In this document: positions 8,011 through 15,053 of the stretch, in pieces
How the letters are laid out: each line of letters begins with the position of its first letter
Numbering within the stretch: the first letter of the stretch is position 1
DNA from: Nitriliruptorales bacterium
Lineage (GTDB): Bacteria > Actinomycetota > Nitriliruptoria > Euzebyales > Egibacteraceae
Reading direction: 5' to 3'
Assembly: GCA_007126835.1 (NCBI GenBank)
Contig: SLAO01000177.1
Span: 1 to 21,214, forward strand
DNA length: 21,214 nt
Translations under genes and position numbers: made by a program
The notes under the pieces: model-generated
Databases searched by the model: none
The model's input: only the letters and a program-made list of their open reading frames with translations
What the model was told of the DNA's origin: nothing

Positions 8011-9482
8011 CCTCCAGCCTGCGCAGCCGCGTAGCGCTCGTCACGGGCTCGCTGGTCGCCGGCGCCGTGGTCGTCGTCAGCGCCGCCGCGGTGGCGACCT
8101 TCGACCGGACCGAGCGTGACGACCTCGACGCCAGCCTGGCTCAACGCGCAGGCGAGGCCTTGCAGCTCGTCGATCGACACGGGGGACCCGCAGCGGTCCG
8201 CGACCCGCTGCTGGCCGACCGTCAGGCGCGAGGTGTGGGCGTCGGCCCCCTCGGGCGACTGGTGGACACCGGCCCTGAACTGCTCCGCATCACCGACGGC
8301 CAGCACGTCCTCGCCGAATTGGGCACCGACCCCGGCATGGAGGTTCCGCGCGTCGACGAGCCCGGTTACACAGATCTCGCCGACGCCGAAGGTCGCACGT
8401 GGCGCTCGTTCACCATGGTCTCGACCCAAAGCGAGACGGCCGTGCAGGCGGCTGCGCCCCTCGACCCCCTGACCACCCGCGTGCGTTCCCTTCGTGCGCA
8501 GGCGGCGGTCATCGGGGCTTTAGCGGTCATCCTCGGCGCCGCGACCACATGGTGGCTGACTGGGATCGCGCTGCGGCCACTGGCCGACCTGCGAGCCACG
8601 GCTGAGCGCGTCGCGGCGACCCGGGACCTGTCGCAGCGGGCACCGGTGAGCTCGGACGTTCCCACGGAGGTGGCCGCGGTCGCGTCCGCTCTTGATGCGA
8701 TGCTCCAGCGCCTGGAGAGTGCCACCACAGACACCGAGGCTGCCCTCGAAGCCGCACGGCAATTCGCCGCCGACGCAGGCCACGAGCTCCGCACGCCGCT
8801 GACGGGCATGGGCACCAACATCGACGCCCTGATCCGCAACCCCGACCTGGACCCGCGCGAGCGCGAAACCACGCTGACCGCCCTTGCTGCGGAGCAGCAA
8901 CGCCTCGTCGCCCGGCTCGACGCCCTCCAAGCCCTGGCGCGCGCAGACCTGGCCGCGTCCGAAGGCGAGGTGGTGGACCTGGCCGAGATCGCCGAAGCCA
9001 CTGCTGCGGCGGCACTCGCACAAGCACCCAACGCCCAGGTCACCGTTACGGGCGACCTCAGCGTGGTGGTACGCGGTTCCCCGGGCGGGCTGCGCGCCGC
9101 CCTCGACAACCTCGTCGGCAACGCGGTCGCGCACGGGGCATCCACAGTCGGCGTCACCGTCAGCCGCGGCGAATCCGTCGCCACGCTGATCGTGGACGAC
9201 GACGGCCCCGGTATCCCAGCCGACGAGCGGGAGCGCGTGTTGGCCCCCTTCGTCCGCGGACGTCACGCACGCCGGGAAGGGTCCGGGCTCGGGCTGGCGG
9301 TCGTTGCCGGCGTCGTCCGTGCCCACAACGGACGGGTCTCCCTAGACGACAGCTCCGCGGGGGGGCTCCGGGTGCGCTTGGAGGTTCCTTGTCACCGCCA
9401 CCTCACCGTCGACTCAGGGCCGAGCGCGGGACCACCAGTAGGTGTCGGCAGCGGTCCCACCAAGGGCGCAAAGCACGGCTAG
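8007..9482 (+). CDS. Membrane sensor histidine kinase (HAMP/HisKA/HATPase), MprB/PrrB-like
   Basis: 491 aa, partner of the preceding regulator. Membrane segments at about 9-31 and 165-188 bracket an extracytoplasmic sensor of about 130 residues with no recognised fold. A HAMP linker follows (about 189-240), then HisKA with H-box FAADAGHELRTPLTGM (phosphoacceptor H259; Gly replaces the usual Ser before His). The HATPase has N-box LDNLVGNAVAHG (about 367-377), G1 VDDDGPGIP (396-404) and G2 GSGLGL (425-430). GTG 8007 overlaps the regulator stop as GTGA with GGAGG 4 bases upstream, so production is coupled. It ends in a CTAG shared with the convergent flavin-reductase stop. The signal is unknown; the co-encoded secreted protein is a candidate partner. 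The last 30 residues are Gly/Ser/Pro-rich. Confidence 0.94.
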   Translation: MTSSLRSRVALVTGSLVAGAVVVVSAAAVATFDRTERDDLDASLAQRAGEALQLVDRHGGPAAVRDPLLADRQARGVGVGPLGRLVDTGPELLRITDGQHVLAELGTDPGMEVPRVDEPGYTDLADAEGRTWRSFTMVSTQSETAVQAAAPLDPLTTRVRSLRAQAAVIGALAVILGAATTWWLTGIALRPLADLRATAERVAATRDLSQRAPVSSDVPTEVAAVASALDAMLQRLESATTDTEAALEAARQFAADAGHELRTPLTGMGTNIDALIRNPDLDPRERETTLTALAAEQQRLVARLDALQALARADLAASEGEVVDLAEIAEATAAAALAQAPNAQVTVTGDLSVVVRGSPGGLRAALDNLVGNAVAHGASTVGVTVSRGESVATLIVDDDGPGIPADERERVLAPFVRGRHARREGSGLGLAVVAGVVRAHNGRVSLDDSSAGGLRVRLEVPCHRHLTVDSGPSAGPPVGVGSGPTKGAKHG

Positions 9483-9982
9483 GGTGCCGGCGGGCCCTCC
9501 ACGAAGTGGCCGAACCGGCCCCGGAAGTACACCAGCGGCGCCGAGTCCTCCACCACGTTGGCGCTGCTGACACGGCCCAAAACGATCGTGTGGTCACCGC
9601 CCGGGACGACGTCGTGCACGGCGCAGTCGAGGTGCGCGAGCGAACCCGCCAGCACCGGGGCACCGCTGCCCTGCGCCGGCTCCCAGCGCAACCCGTCGAA
9701 CTGCGCCGGGCCGGGAGGACGGTCGGGCGTGGCGAACCACGCGGCGATGTCGGCCTGGTCTGCGGCCAGCAGGTTCACGCCGAAGCCGTCGGCTGGGACC
9801 AACAGGTCGTGCATCCACGCCGCGCGGGCAACGCAGACCAAGACCAGCGGCGGGTCCAGCGACAGCGACGAGAACGCGCTGGCCGTCATGCCGTGCAGCG
9901 TGCCCGCCGACGACACGGTCACCACCGTGACCCCCGACGCGAACCGGCCGACGGCCGCCTTGAACGTGTCAGGGTCGATCAC
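9479..9982 (-). CDS. Flavin reductase-like protein (FMN-binding split barrel, HpaC/DIM6/NTAB type)
   Basis: 167-aa cytoplasmic flavin-binding protein of the family that supplies reduced FMN/FAD to two-component monooxygenases or reduces other acceptors. Typical opening FKAAVGRFASGVTVVT (about residues 6-21), the flavin-contact stretch GMTASAFSSLSLDPPLVLV, then FGVNLLAADQADIAAWFA and the closing PLVYFRGRFGHF. The start is GTG at 9982-9980, overlapping the stop of the upstream deacetylase as GTGA; the frame is open further upstream but only as a shadow of that gene. Length is normal for the family. No monooxygenase partner is visible in the window, so the physiological acceptor is unknown. Its TAG shares CTAG with the kinase stop. 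Confidence 0.87.
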   Translation of the reverse strand: MIDPDTFKAAVGRFASGVTVVTVSSAGTLHGMTASAFSSLSLDPPLVLVCVARAAWMHDLLVPADGFGVNLLAADQADIAAWFATPDRPPGPAQFDGLRWEPAQGSGAPVLAGSLAHLDCAVHDVVPGGDHTIVLGRVSSANVVEDSAPLVYFRGRFGHFVEGPPAP

Positions 9983-10836
9983 TCCAACCCCGCGAACAGG
10001 TCGCCCTCGGGCGTGCGGCCGTCGACGTCGCTGCGCAGCCGGGTGAACCACTCGACGCCGAACACGTCGCTGCGGATGTCGGCTGGGACGTTCAAGAAGA
10101 ACGAGTCCGGGCCGATCTGCGACCGGTGCGCCCGCAGCGCCGCCCACTTGGTCTCGATCCAGGGACGCACATCAACCACGGCATCGATCTTGTCGTCGTC
10201 GACGCCCATGGGAACGTCCTCCACGCGGGTCGCCTCGCCGAACGGCGACGGCATCCCGCGCTCGGCGAGCAGGCGGCCCATCTCGACGATGGCCCCGCGA
10301 GCGACGGTGGCCAGGTAGACCTTCCGGGTGCGCCACGCAGGCCCGGCCTCGGGATACAGCGCTGGCATCGCGGCCGCTTCTGCTCCCACCACGGCGACGC
10401 GGTGCGCCTGGATGTGGTCGGGGTGGCCGTACCCCCCAAACGCGTCGTAGGTCACTAGGACGTCGGGCTGGAACGAGCGGATGTGGCCGACCAGCCGCGA
10501 GACCGCCTCGTCGAACGACGCCGACCAGAACGACTCGGGATCGTCGTTGCTGGCCAACCCCATCATCCCCGAATCCCGATAGCCCAGCAGGCGCGGGCCC
10601 TCGGCGCCCAGGATCGACAGCGACTCCTCGAGCTCGGCCCGGCGGACCTCGGCCAGTCGAGGGGCGACCTCGTCGGGGTCCATGCCCTCGCCGACGATCT
10701 CGCCCCGCTCGCCTCCGGTGCACGTCACCACTGCGGCGCGATGACCCCGGCTCGTGGCCGCGGCGATCACACCGCCGGTCATGATCACCTCGTCGTCAGG
10801 ATGCGCATGGACCGCGAGCAAACCCAGCGTGGGCAC
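9979..10836 (-). CDS. PIG-L/LmbE zinc deacetylase, MshB/Mca-like (mycothiol metabolism)
   Basis: 285 aa. The family removes N-acetyl groups from glucosaminyl-inositol (MshB, mycothiol synthesis) or cleaves mycothiol S-conjugates (Mca, detoxification). Zinc and catalytic residues are present: HAHPDDE at about 10-16 (zinc ligands H12 and D15, base D14) and GGYGHPDH at about 134-141 (zinc ligand H141). The wording is mixed: TGGERGEI (about 40-47) is Mca-like, while GYRDSGMMG and GGYGHPDH are MshB-like, so which role applies is not settled. The start is GTG at 10836 with AGGGGAG 6 bases upstream; the open frame beyond it (to 10911) is not family-like. It is coupled to the flavin reductase by a 4-base overlap. 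It supports an actinobacterial origin, since mycothiol is restricted to that phylum. Confidence 0.85.
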   Translation of the reverse strand: MPTLGLLAVHAHPDDEVIMTGGVIAAATSRGHRAAVVTCTGGERGEIVGEGMDPDEVAPRLAEVRRAELEESLSILGAEGPRLLGYRDSGMMGLASNDDPESFWSASFDEAVSRLVGHIRSFQPDVLVTYDAFGGYGHPDHIQAHRVAVVGAEAAAMPALYPEAGPAWRTRKVYLATVARGAIVEMGRLLAERGMPSPFGEATRVEDVPMGVDDDKIDAVVDVRPWIETKWAALRAHRSQIGPDSFFLNVPADIRSDVFGVEWFTRLRSDVDGRTPEGDLFAGLE

Positions 10837-10921
10837 GTGACACTCCCCTGTAGCGCGTTGACGTGCGGAGCGTAGCCGCAGCCCTATCCTCAAGGTTGCC
10901 CGACCAATCACGAGCGAGGCG

Positions 10922-12379
10922 ATGACCGCACCACCGTTGGTGACCGACCAGCCCGGGCTCGCAGCTGCGCTTCGAGGGCTGGCCGACCTCGACCCCGTCG
11001 GCGTCGACGTCGAGCGGGCGGACTCGGAGAACTACTGGCGGCGGGCCGCGCTGATCCAGGTCGGCGGCGACGGGCGGGGGGTGCTGCTCGATCCGCTCGC
11101 GCTGACCGACCTGGCGCCGTTGGACACGTTCCTGCAAACGCGCACGGTGGTGCTCCACGCGATGGAGAACGACCTTGTCCCCCTGGCCGCGGCGGGCGTT
11201 AAGCCCCCCCGCGTCGAGGACACCGCGGTGGCCGCAGCGCTGCTGGGCCTGCCGACCGGTCTCGAAGCGCTGCTCGCACAGATCCTCGGCGTCGAACTTC
11301 CCCCCGACAAGGAAGCGATGCAGCGCGCCGACTGGGCCGAGCGTCCCCTCGACGCCGCGATGCGGACCTACGCCATCGCTGACGTCACCGACCTGCCCGC
11401 TCTGTGGACGGCATTGGCCGCACGCCTCGACGAAACCGGCCGGCGCGCGTGGTACGAGGAGGAGATCGCCCGCCTGCGATCGCAACCGTCGGTCGAGGAC
11501 CGGCGCGACTGGTCCCGGCTAAAGGGCATCGGCCGGCTGAACTCCGCCGCACTGGGGCGTGCCAAGGCGTTGTGGGAGGCGCGCGAGACCCTCGCGCGCG
11601 ACTCCGACACCGCCCCGGGGCGCATCGTCGCCGACCGGGTGCTGCTGGGCTTGGCCGAAGAGCCGCCCGCCAACGCTCGCGAGCTCGGCCGGCGGGGGGT
11701 GCGTCGCCGGGCGGTCCGCGAGTTCGGCGAGGCCATCGTCGGCGCCTTGCGGAGCGCGCACCCGGCGCCACGGCCCTCGCGAGGGCGCCGGGTGACCGAC
11801 GACGACAAGGCGACCGCCGACCGGCTGCGCACCGTCCGGGCGGAGGTCGCCCACCAGCTTGAGCTTGACCCGGGCGTGCTGTGCCCGAGCCGCGTCCTCC
11901 TGACCGCCGTGATGTCCGACCCCGGCTCGCCCGAACAGCTTCGGGCGGCGCTCGACCTGAGGGATTGGCAGTGGGAGCTGCTCGCCGACCCGTTCTGTGA
12001 GGCATTGGGACTGTCCGCACCGGGAACGCCTGACGGGCAAACGACGGGCACCGCGGAGTCCACCCCGCACCGCGACGACCAGGAGGACCAGATGGCCGAC
12101 GTGCTCGACACCGACTCGCTCGAATCCGCGCTTGGCGACCTGCCCGGGTGGGCGGGATCGCCCGAATCTGGCATCTCCAAGACCTTCAAGTTCGCCGACT
12201 TCGCCGAATCGATCGCGTTCGTCAACCGGATCGCTCCGTTGGCCGACGCCGCGGACCACCACCCGGACCTGACCATCAGCTGGAACAAGGTCACGGTCAC
12301 GTACATCACCCACTCGGTCGGGGGCGTGACCGCCGCCGACGTCGAGCAAGCGCAGGTGGTCGAGGACCGGGCGACCTAG
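10922..12379 (+). CDS. RNase D-like 3'-5' exonuclease with HRDC domains, reading in frame into a pterin-4a-carbinolamine dehydratase domain
   Basis: 485-aa open frame. Residues 1-200: DEDDy exonuclease with Exo I D29/E31 (VGVDVERADSENYW), Exo II D84 (LHAMENDL) and Exo III Y150/D154 (TYAIADVTDL), so the catalytic set is complete. HRDC-type helical regions follow (about 205-265 and 300-360; WSRLKGIGRLN, LCPSRVLLTAV). A polar linker (about 365-390, TPDGQTTGTAESTPHRDD) then leads without a stop into a full PCD domain (391-485). The usual actinobacterial RNase D ends before such a domain. Because a strong Shine-Dalgarno and ATG sit exactly at the PCD boundary, the product may be a fusion, two proteins, or both. 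The ATG at 10922 has a weak GAGG 2 bases upstream; TATCCT (10885-10890) is a possible −10. RNA 3'-end processing is the likely first role. Confidence 0.88.
   Translation: MTAPPLVTDQPGLAAALRGLADLDPVGVDVERADSENYWRRAALIQVGGDGRGVLLDPLALTDLAPLDTFLQTRTVVLHAMENDLVPLAAAGVKPPRVEDTAVAAALLGLPTGLEALLAQILGVELPPDKEAMQRADWAERPLDAAMRTYAIADVTDLPALWTALAARLDETGRRAWYEEEIARLRSQPSVEDRRDWSRLKGIGRLNSAALGRAKALWEARETLARDSDTAPGRIVADRVLLGLAEEPPANARELGRRGVRRRAVREFGEAIVGALRSAHPAPRPSRGRRVTDDDKATADRLRTVRAEVAHQLELDPGVLCPSRVLLTAVMSDPGSPEQLRAALDLRDWQWELLADPFCEALGLSAPGTPDGQTTGTAESTPHRDDQEDQMADVLDTDSLESALGDLPGWAGSPESGISKTFKFADFAESIAFVNRIAPLADAADHHPDLTISWNKVTVTYITHSVGGVTAADVEQAQVVEDRAT
12092..12379 (+). CDS. Pterin-4a-carbinolamine dehydratase, possible separate product from an internal start
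   Basis: 95 aa from ATG 12092, in frame with the RNase D gene. Dehydrates 4a-hydroxytetrahydropterin so that the pterin cofactor of aromatic amino acid hydroxylases can be recycled; homologues also serve as DCoH-type protein partners. The family pattern is intact: ADHHPDLTISWNKVTVTYITH with catalytic His-His-Pro, the Trp-Asn-Lys strand, the second His, and the later Asp in GGVTAADVEQA. The length is that of a complete stand-alone PCD. AGGAGG (12081-12086) lies 5 bases before the ATG, the best Shine-Dalgarno of this region, which argues for independent initiation inside the larger frame. No pterin-dependent hydroxylase is seen nearby. Confidence 0.8.
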   Translation: MADVLDTDSLESALGDLPGWAGSPESGISKTFKFADFAESIAFVNRIAPLADAADHHPDLTISWNKVTVTYITHSVGGVTAADVEQAQVVEDRAT

Positions 12380-12400
12380 CGCGAGCGAGGTCGAACTCCA

Positions 12401-12434
12401 GCGGGCGAGCCCAGCACGCGTACTCGCTGCCCGC
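12401..12434. terminator. Weak candidate bidirectional hairpin between RNase D/PCD and ispH
   Basis: GCGGGC-GAG (12401-12409) can pair with CTCG-CT-GCCCGC (12423-12434) leaving a bulge. It lies in the 68-bp gap between two convergent stops. There is no T-run on either strand, so terminator function is only suggested by position. Confidence 0.25.
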
Positions 12435-12447
12435 CGATCTGGCGCGG

Positions 12448-13416
12448 TCAGGCCTGCACGGTCGGCAGCTGCCGCAGCTCCTTGGGCAGCGCGAAGTGCA
12501 TGGACTCCTCGACGACGTCGACGGTCTTGACCGTGGCGCCCCCCGGCCTGGCCTGCAGCGCGGCGATGGTCTCCTCGACCAGCGCTTCGGGGGCGCTGGC
12601 GCCTGACGTCAACCCCACCGTGGCGACCCCGTCGAGCCAGGCCGGGTCGATCCCGTCGGGCCCGTCGGTCAGATAGGCGGCGGGAGCACCGTGGCCGAGG
12701 GCGACCTCGACCATGCGCTTGGAGTTCGACGAGGTGTCCGACCCGATCACCAACACGACGTCAGCTCGAGCGGCAAGCACCCTGACCGCGTCCTGCCGGT
12801 TGGTCGTCGCGTAGCAGATGTCCTCCCCGCGTGGCCCCCGCACGTTGGGGAAGCGCTCCTCGATCGCGGCGATCGCGGCACTGGCCTCGTCCACCGACAA
12901 CGTGGTCTGCGTGATGTAGGCGACCTTGTCCGGGTCGGGCAGGTCGAGCGACCACACGTCCTCGGGCGACTCGACGAGGTGGATGGCGTCGGGAGCGTGG
13001 CCGGTGGTGCCCACGACCTCCTGGTGCCCGGCGTGACCGACGAGGATGATGTCGTAGCCCTCCGCGGCGAAGTCCCGGGCCTCGTAGTGCACCTTGGTCA
13101 CCAGCGGACACGTGGCGTCGAGCTGGCGCAGCCCGAGGCGCTCGGCGTTGTCTCGGACCTCCGGGGCGATGCCGTGGGCGCTGAAGACGATGCGTCCTCC
13201 GGGGGGGACCTCGTGCTCGTCCTCCACGAACACCGCGCCTTTGGCCTCGAGGTCCGCGACGACACGGGTGTTGTGCACGATCGCGTGGCGCACGTAGATC
13301 GGCGCCCCGTACTCCGCCAAGGCGAGCTCGACGATGTCGACGGCGCGCTCCACGCCGGCGCAGAAGCCTCGCGGGGCGGCGAGCAGCACGGTCAGTGACG
13401 CAGCAGAAGAAGCCAT
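12448..13416 (-). CDS. ispH: 4-hydroxy-3-methylbut-2-enyl diphosphate reductase
   Basis: Last enzyme of the MEP isoprenoid pathway: reduces HMBPP to IPP and DMAPP using a [4Fe-4S] cluster (cytoplasm). 322 aa, usual length. The three cluster cysteines are present: C19 (APRGFCAGVERAV), C103 (LDATCPLVTKVH) and C201 (GEDICYATTNRQ). Substrate and proton-relay residues: H44 (VRHAIVHN), H81 (SAHGI) and the E133 motif GHAGHQEVVGTTG. The SDTSSNSKRM stretch near 225-235 and the SGASAPEALV segment also match. The start is ATG at 13416-13414; the open frame extends far upstream (to 14352) but only as an antisense shadow of the trk genes. There is no Shine-Dalgarno; instead a TACACT box ends 8 bases before the ATG, fitting a leaderless mRNA. 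Divergent from the trk operon. Confidence 0.96.
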   Translation of the reverse strand: MASSAASLTVLLAAPRGFCAGVERAVDIVELALAEYGAPIYVRHAIVHNTRVVADLEAKGAVFVEDEHEVPPGGRIVFSAHGIAPEVRDNAERLGLRQLDATCPLVTKVHYEARDFAAEGYDIILVGHAGHQEVVGTTGHAPDAIHLVESPEDVWSLDLPDPDKVAYITQTTLSVDEASAAIAAIEERFPNVRGPRGEDICYATTNRQDAVRVLAARADVVLVIGSDTSSNSKRMVEVALGHGAPAAYLTDGPDGIDPAWLDGVATVGLTSGASAPEALVEETIAALQARPGGATVKTVDVVEESMHFALPKELRQLPTVQA

Positions 13417-13424
13417 GGTGGGCC

Positions 13425-13430
13425 AGTGTA
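13425..13430 (-). promoter_or_regulatory. −10 box TACACT giving a probable leaderless ispH transcript
   Basis: TACACT (13430-13425 on the minus strand) matches TANNNT, and GGCCCACC (8 bases) separates it from the ATG. Transcription would start at or next to the A of ATG. The absence of any Shine-Dalgarno supports this. No clear −35 is present, as is usual in such promoters. Confidence 0.5.
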
Positions 13431-13508
13431 GGAGCCAGGTCGCCGCCGCACCGCGGGCGACGAGGCTTGGTCGGCGGTGAACGCCTGGGAGGGAGGCGCG
13501 ACCGCTGG

Positions 13509-13517
13509 TGGCATACT
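13509..13517 (+). promoter_or_regulatory. Candidate extended −10 promoter of the trk operon
   Basis: TGG-CATACT is a TGn-extended −10 variant, 22 bases before the first trkA ATG. Initiation near 13524 would leave a short leader holding the GAGGAG Shine-Dalgarno (13529-13534). The −35 region is not recognisable. It shares a 123-bp divergent gap with the ispH promoter. Confidence 0.35.
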
Positions 13518-13539
13518 CCCGCAGCGACGAGGAGTGAGC

Positions 13540-14220
13540 ATGCACGTCATCATCGGGGGCTGTGGCCGTGTGGGCGCCGAGCTCGCCGAGCGCCTGTCGG
13601 GCGACGAGCACGACGTCGTCGTCGTCGACGCGAGCGGGGACGCCGCGTTCGACCAGCTCGGCAGCGGCTTCAACGGTGACACCGTCACCGGAGACGTCAC
13701 CGACGAGGAGGCGCTGCGGCGGGCGGGCATCACCCACGCCGATGCGTTCGTCGCCGTGACCAGCCTCGACAACGCCAACTTGATGGCCGTCCAGATCGCT
13801 CGTGAGCTCTACGGCGTGGTGCACACCGTCGCGCGGCTGTTCAACCCGCAGCGCGAGAGCTCGTATCGCAAGATGGGCGTGCACTACGTGTCGGGGACGC
13901 GCCTGGTGGCCAAGGCGATTTTGAACGAGCTGCACGCGGGGACGTTTCCCCAGCACGTCGCCTTCGACGAAGGCGACATCGAGGTGGTCGAGGTCACCTT
14001 GACCCGGGCCGGTCACGGGATGACCGTCGCCGAGCTCGAATCCTCCGGCTACGTGCGCGTGGCCGCCTACCGCCGGGGCCTGCGCGTGCGGATCCCCAAG
14101 CTCGACGATCGCCTGCAAGCCGACGACCTGCTCGTCGTCTCGGCGCGCAAGGGGGCGCACCGCAAGCTGCGCGGGGTCATCGTCAACCCGTTGACCGCTG
14201 CCGCCGAGGAGGCGAGCTGA
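13540..14220 (+). CDS. trkA: Trk potassium uptake regulatory subunit TrkA (first copy, CeoB-like)
   Basis: 226-aa cytoplasmic NAD(H)-binding gating subunit of the Trk K+ system. RCK-N (Rossmann) domain: GGCGRVG (residues 6-12, GxGxxG) after strand MHVII, and D30 at the end of strand 2 (HDVVVVD), the usual NAD ribose-binding acid; then GDVTDEEALRRAGITHADAFVAVT. The C-terminal RCK-C part (about 145-220) contains VEVTLTRAGHGMTVAEL and the closing strands DDLLVVSARKG. GAGGAG lies 5 bases before ATG 13540, which fixes the start; the 21 residues upstream in the open frame are not conserved. The second trkA follows after 3 bases. Paired single-RCK TrkA proteins are typical of actinobacteria and probably form a hetero-octameric ring under TrkH. 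Confidence 0.94.
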   Translation: MHVIIGGCGRVGAELAERLSGDEHDVVVVDASGDAAFDQLGSGFNGDTVTGDVTDEEALRRAGITHADAFVAVTSLDNANLMAVQIARELYGVVHTVARLFNPQRESSYRKMGVHYVSGTRLVAKAILNELHAGTFPQHVAFDEGDIEVVEVTLTRAGHGMTVAELESSGYVRVAAYRRGLRVRIPKLDDRLQADDLLVVSARKGAHRKLRGVIVNPLTAAAEEAS

Positions 14221-14223
14221 CGG

Positions 14224-14892
14224 ATGTACGTGGTCATCGCCGGAGGGGGCAAGGTCGGGCGCTACATCGCGGTGGACCTCATCGCCGACGGTCACGACGT
14301 CACGATCATCGAGGCGATCGAGGACCGCTGCGAAGCCCTCCTGCGCGATCACGACCTCCTAGTCATCCACGGGGACGCGTGCGACGTGCGCTACCTCGAG
14401 CAGGCCCGGGTCGAGCGCGCCGACGTCTTCGTGGCGACCACGCACGACGACGACGTCAACTTCGTGGCCTGCCAACTGGCGCGGACCTCCTTCTCGGTGC
14501 CTCGCGCGGTCAGCCGGGTCAACTCTCCACGCAACGAGGAGCTGTTCACCCGGATGCACATCGAGGCGGTGGCGACCACGACGCTGATCAGTCGCCTGAT
14601 CCGGGAGGAGCTGACCGTGGGCGAGCTCGTGCATCTGTCGACCCTGCGCGGCGGCAAGGTCAACCTCGTCGAGGTCGACATCCCGCACGACGCACCACCA
14701 GCGACCCAGACCCTGGCGCAGATGTCCATGCCGCAGGAATCCGTGATCGTGTGCGTGTTCCGCGGCGCCGACGAGACGGTGATCCCCCACGGCGCGGTCA
14801 CGCTCGAGCCGGGAGACCAGGTGATCGCGCTGACCACGCCCGAGCTCGAGGAGGACCTGCGCATGGCCGTGCTCGAGGGCCGGTCCGCGTGA
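14224..14892 (+). CDS. trkA: Trk potassium uptake regulatory subunit TrkA (second copy, CeoC-like)
   Basis: 222 aa, paralogue of the preceding gene and likely its ring partner. Rossmann glycine motif GGGKVG (residues 7-12) after MYVVIA, with acidic E30 ending strand 2 (HDVTIIEAIEDRCEALL), then VIHGDACDVRYLEQARVERADVFVATTHDDDVN, typical of the TrkA N-domain. The RCK-C part (about 135-218) has GGKVNLVEVDIP and ends DQVIALTTPELEEDL. The start is ATG 14224, 3 bases after the previous stop, and its own Shine-Dalgarno is weak, implying coupling. Its TGA overlaps the GTG of the 54-aa membrane protein as GTGA. The two TrkA proteins differ at the NAD-binding acid (Asp in the first, Glu in the second), so the copies may prefer different nucleotides. 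Confidence 0.94.
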   Translation: MYVVIAGGGKVGRYIAVDLIADGHDVTIIEAIEDRCEALLRDHDLLVIHGDACDVRYLEQARVERADVFVATTHDDDVNFVACQLARTSFSVPRAVSRVNSPRNEELFTRMHIEAVATTTLISRLIREELTVGELVHLSTLRGGKVNLVEVDIPHDAPPATQTLAQMSMPQESVIVCVFRGADETVIPHGAVTLEPGDQVIALTTPELEEDLRMAVLEGRSA

Positions 14893-15053
14893 GCTCGGAC
14901 AGCGGTCACCCCACCGACGTCTCGCGGCAGCGCGAGCGCCCGGTGTCGCTGTTTCGCAGCGGCGCGATCGGCATGGCCTTGCTCGCGCTGGCAACCGTGG
15001 GGCTGGTCGCGGCGGCAGCGGTCATCGCCGTCGTGGTCGCTGCGCTGGGCTGA
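14889..15053 (+). CDS. Small single-pass membrane protein embedded in the trk operon (54 aa)
   Basis: I recognise no family. GTG 14889 overlaps the stop of the second trkA (GTGA), and its TGA (15051-15053) overlaps the trkH ATG by one base (TGATG), so translation is coupled on both sides. The N-terminal half is polar with basic residues (SRQRERPVSLFRSG, about 12-25), followed by one long hydrophobic helix (about 26-53, AIGMALLALATVGLVAAAAV and then Ile/Val/Ala to the end). By the positive-inside rule the N-terminus is cytoplasmic. Gene position and topology suggest a small accessory subunit of TrkH or of the TrkA-TrkH interface, comparable in kind to KdpF in the Kdp pump. That role is inference. 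The reading frame is too short to be significant by length alone; the two precise overlaps are the main support. Confidence 0.65.
   Translation: MSSDSGHPTDVSRQRERPVSLFRSGAIGMALLALATVGLVAAAAVIAVVVAALG

Noticed and set aside
10858..10890. TTGACG/TATCCT promoter pair for RNase D
   Set aside because: The 21-base spacer is too long for a normal promoter; TATCCT alone is mentioned as a possible −10.
13417..14352. Upstream extension of the ispH frame (312 codons)
   Set aside because: It lies antisense to two clear trkA genes and shows no family resemblance. The IspH domain starts at 13416, with a −10 box just upstream.
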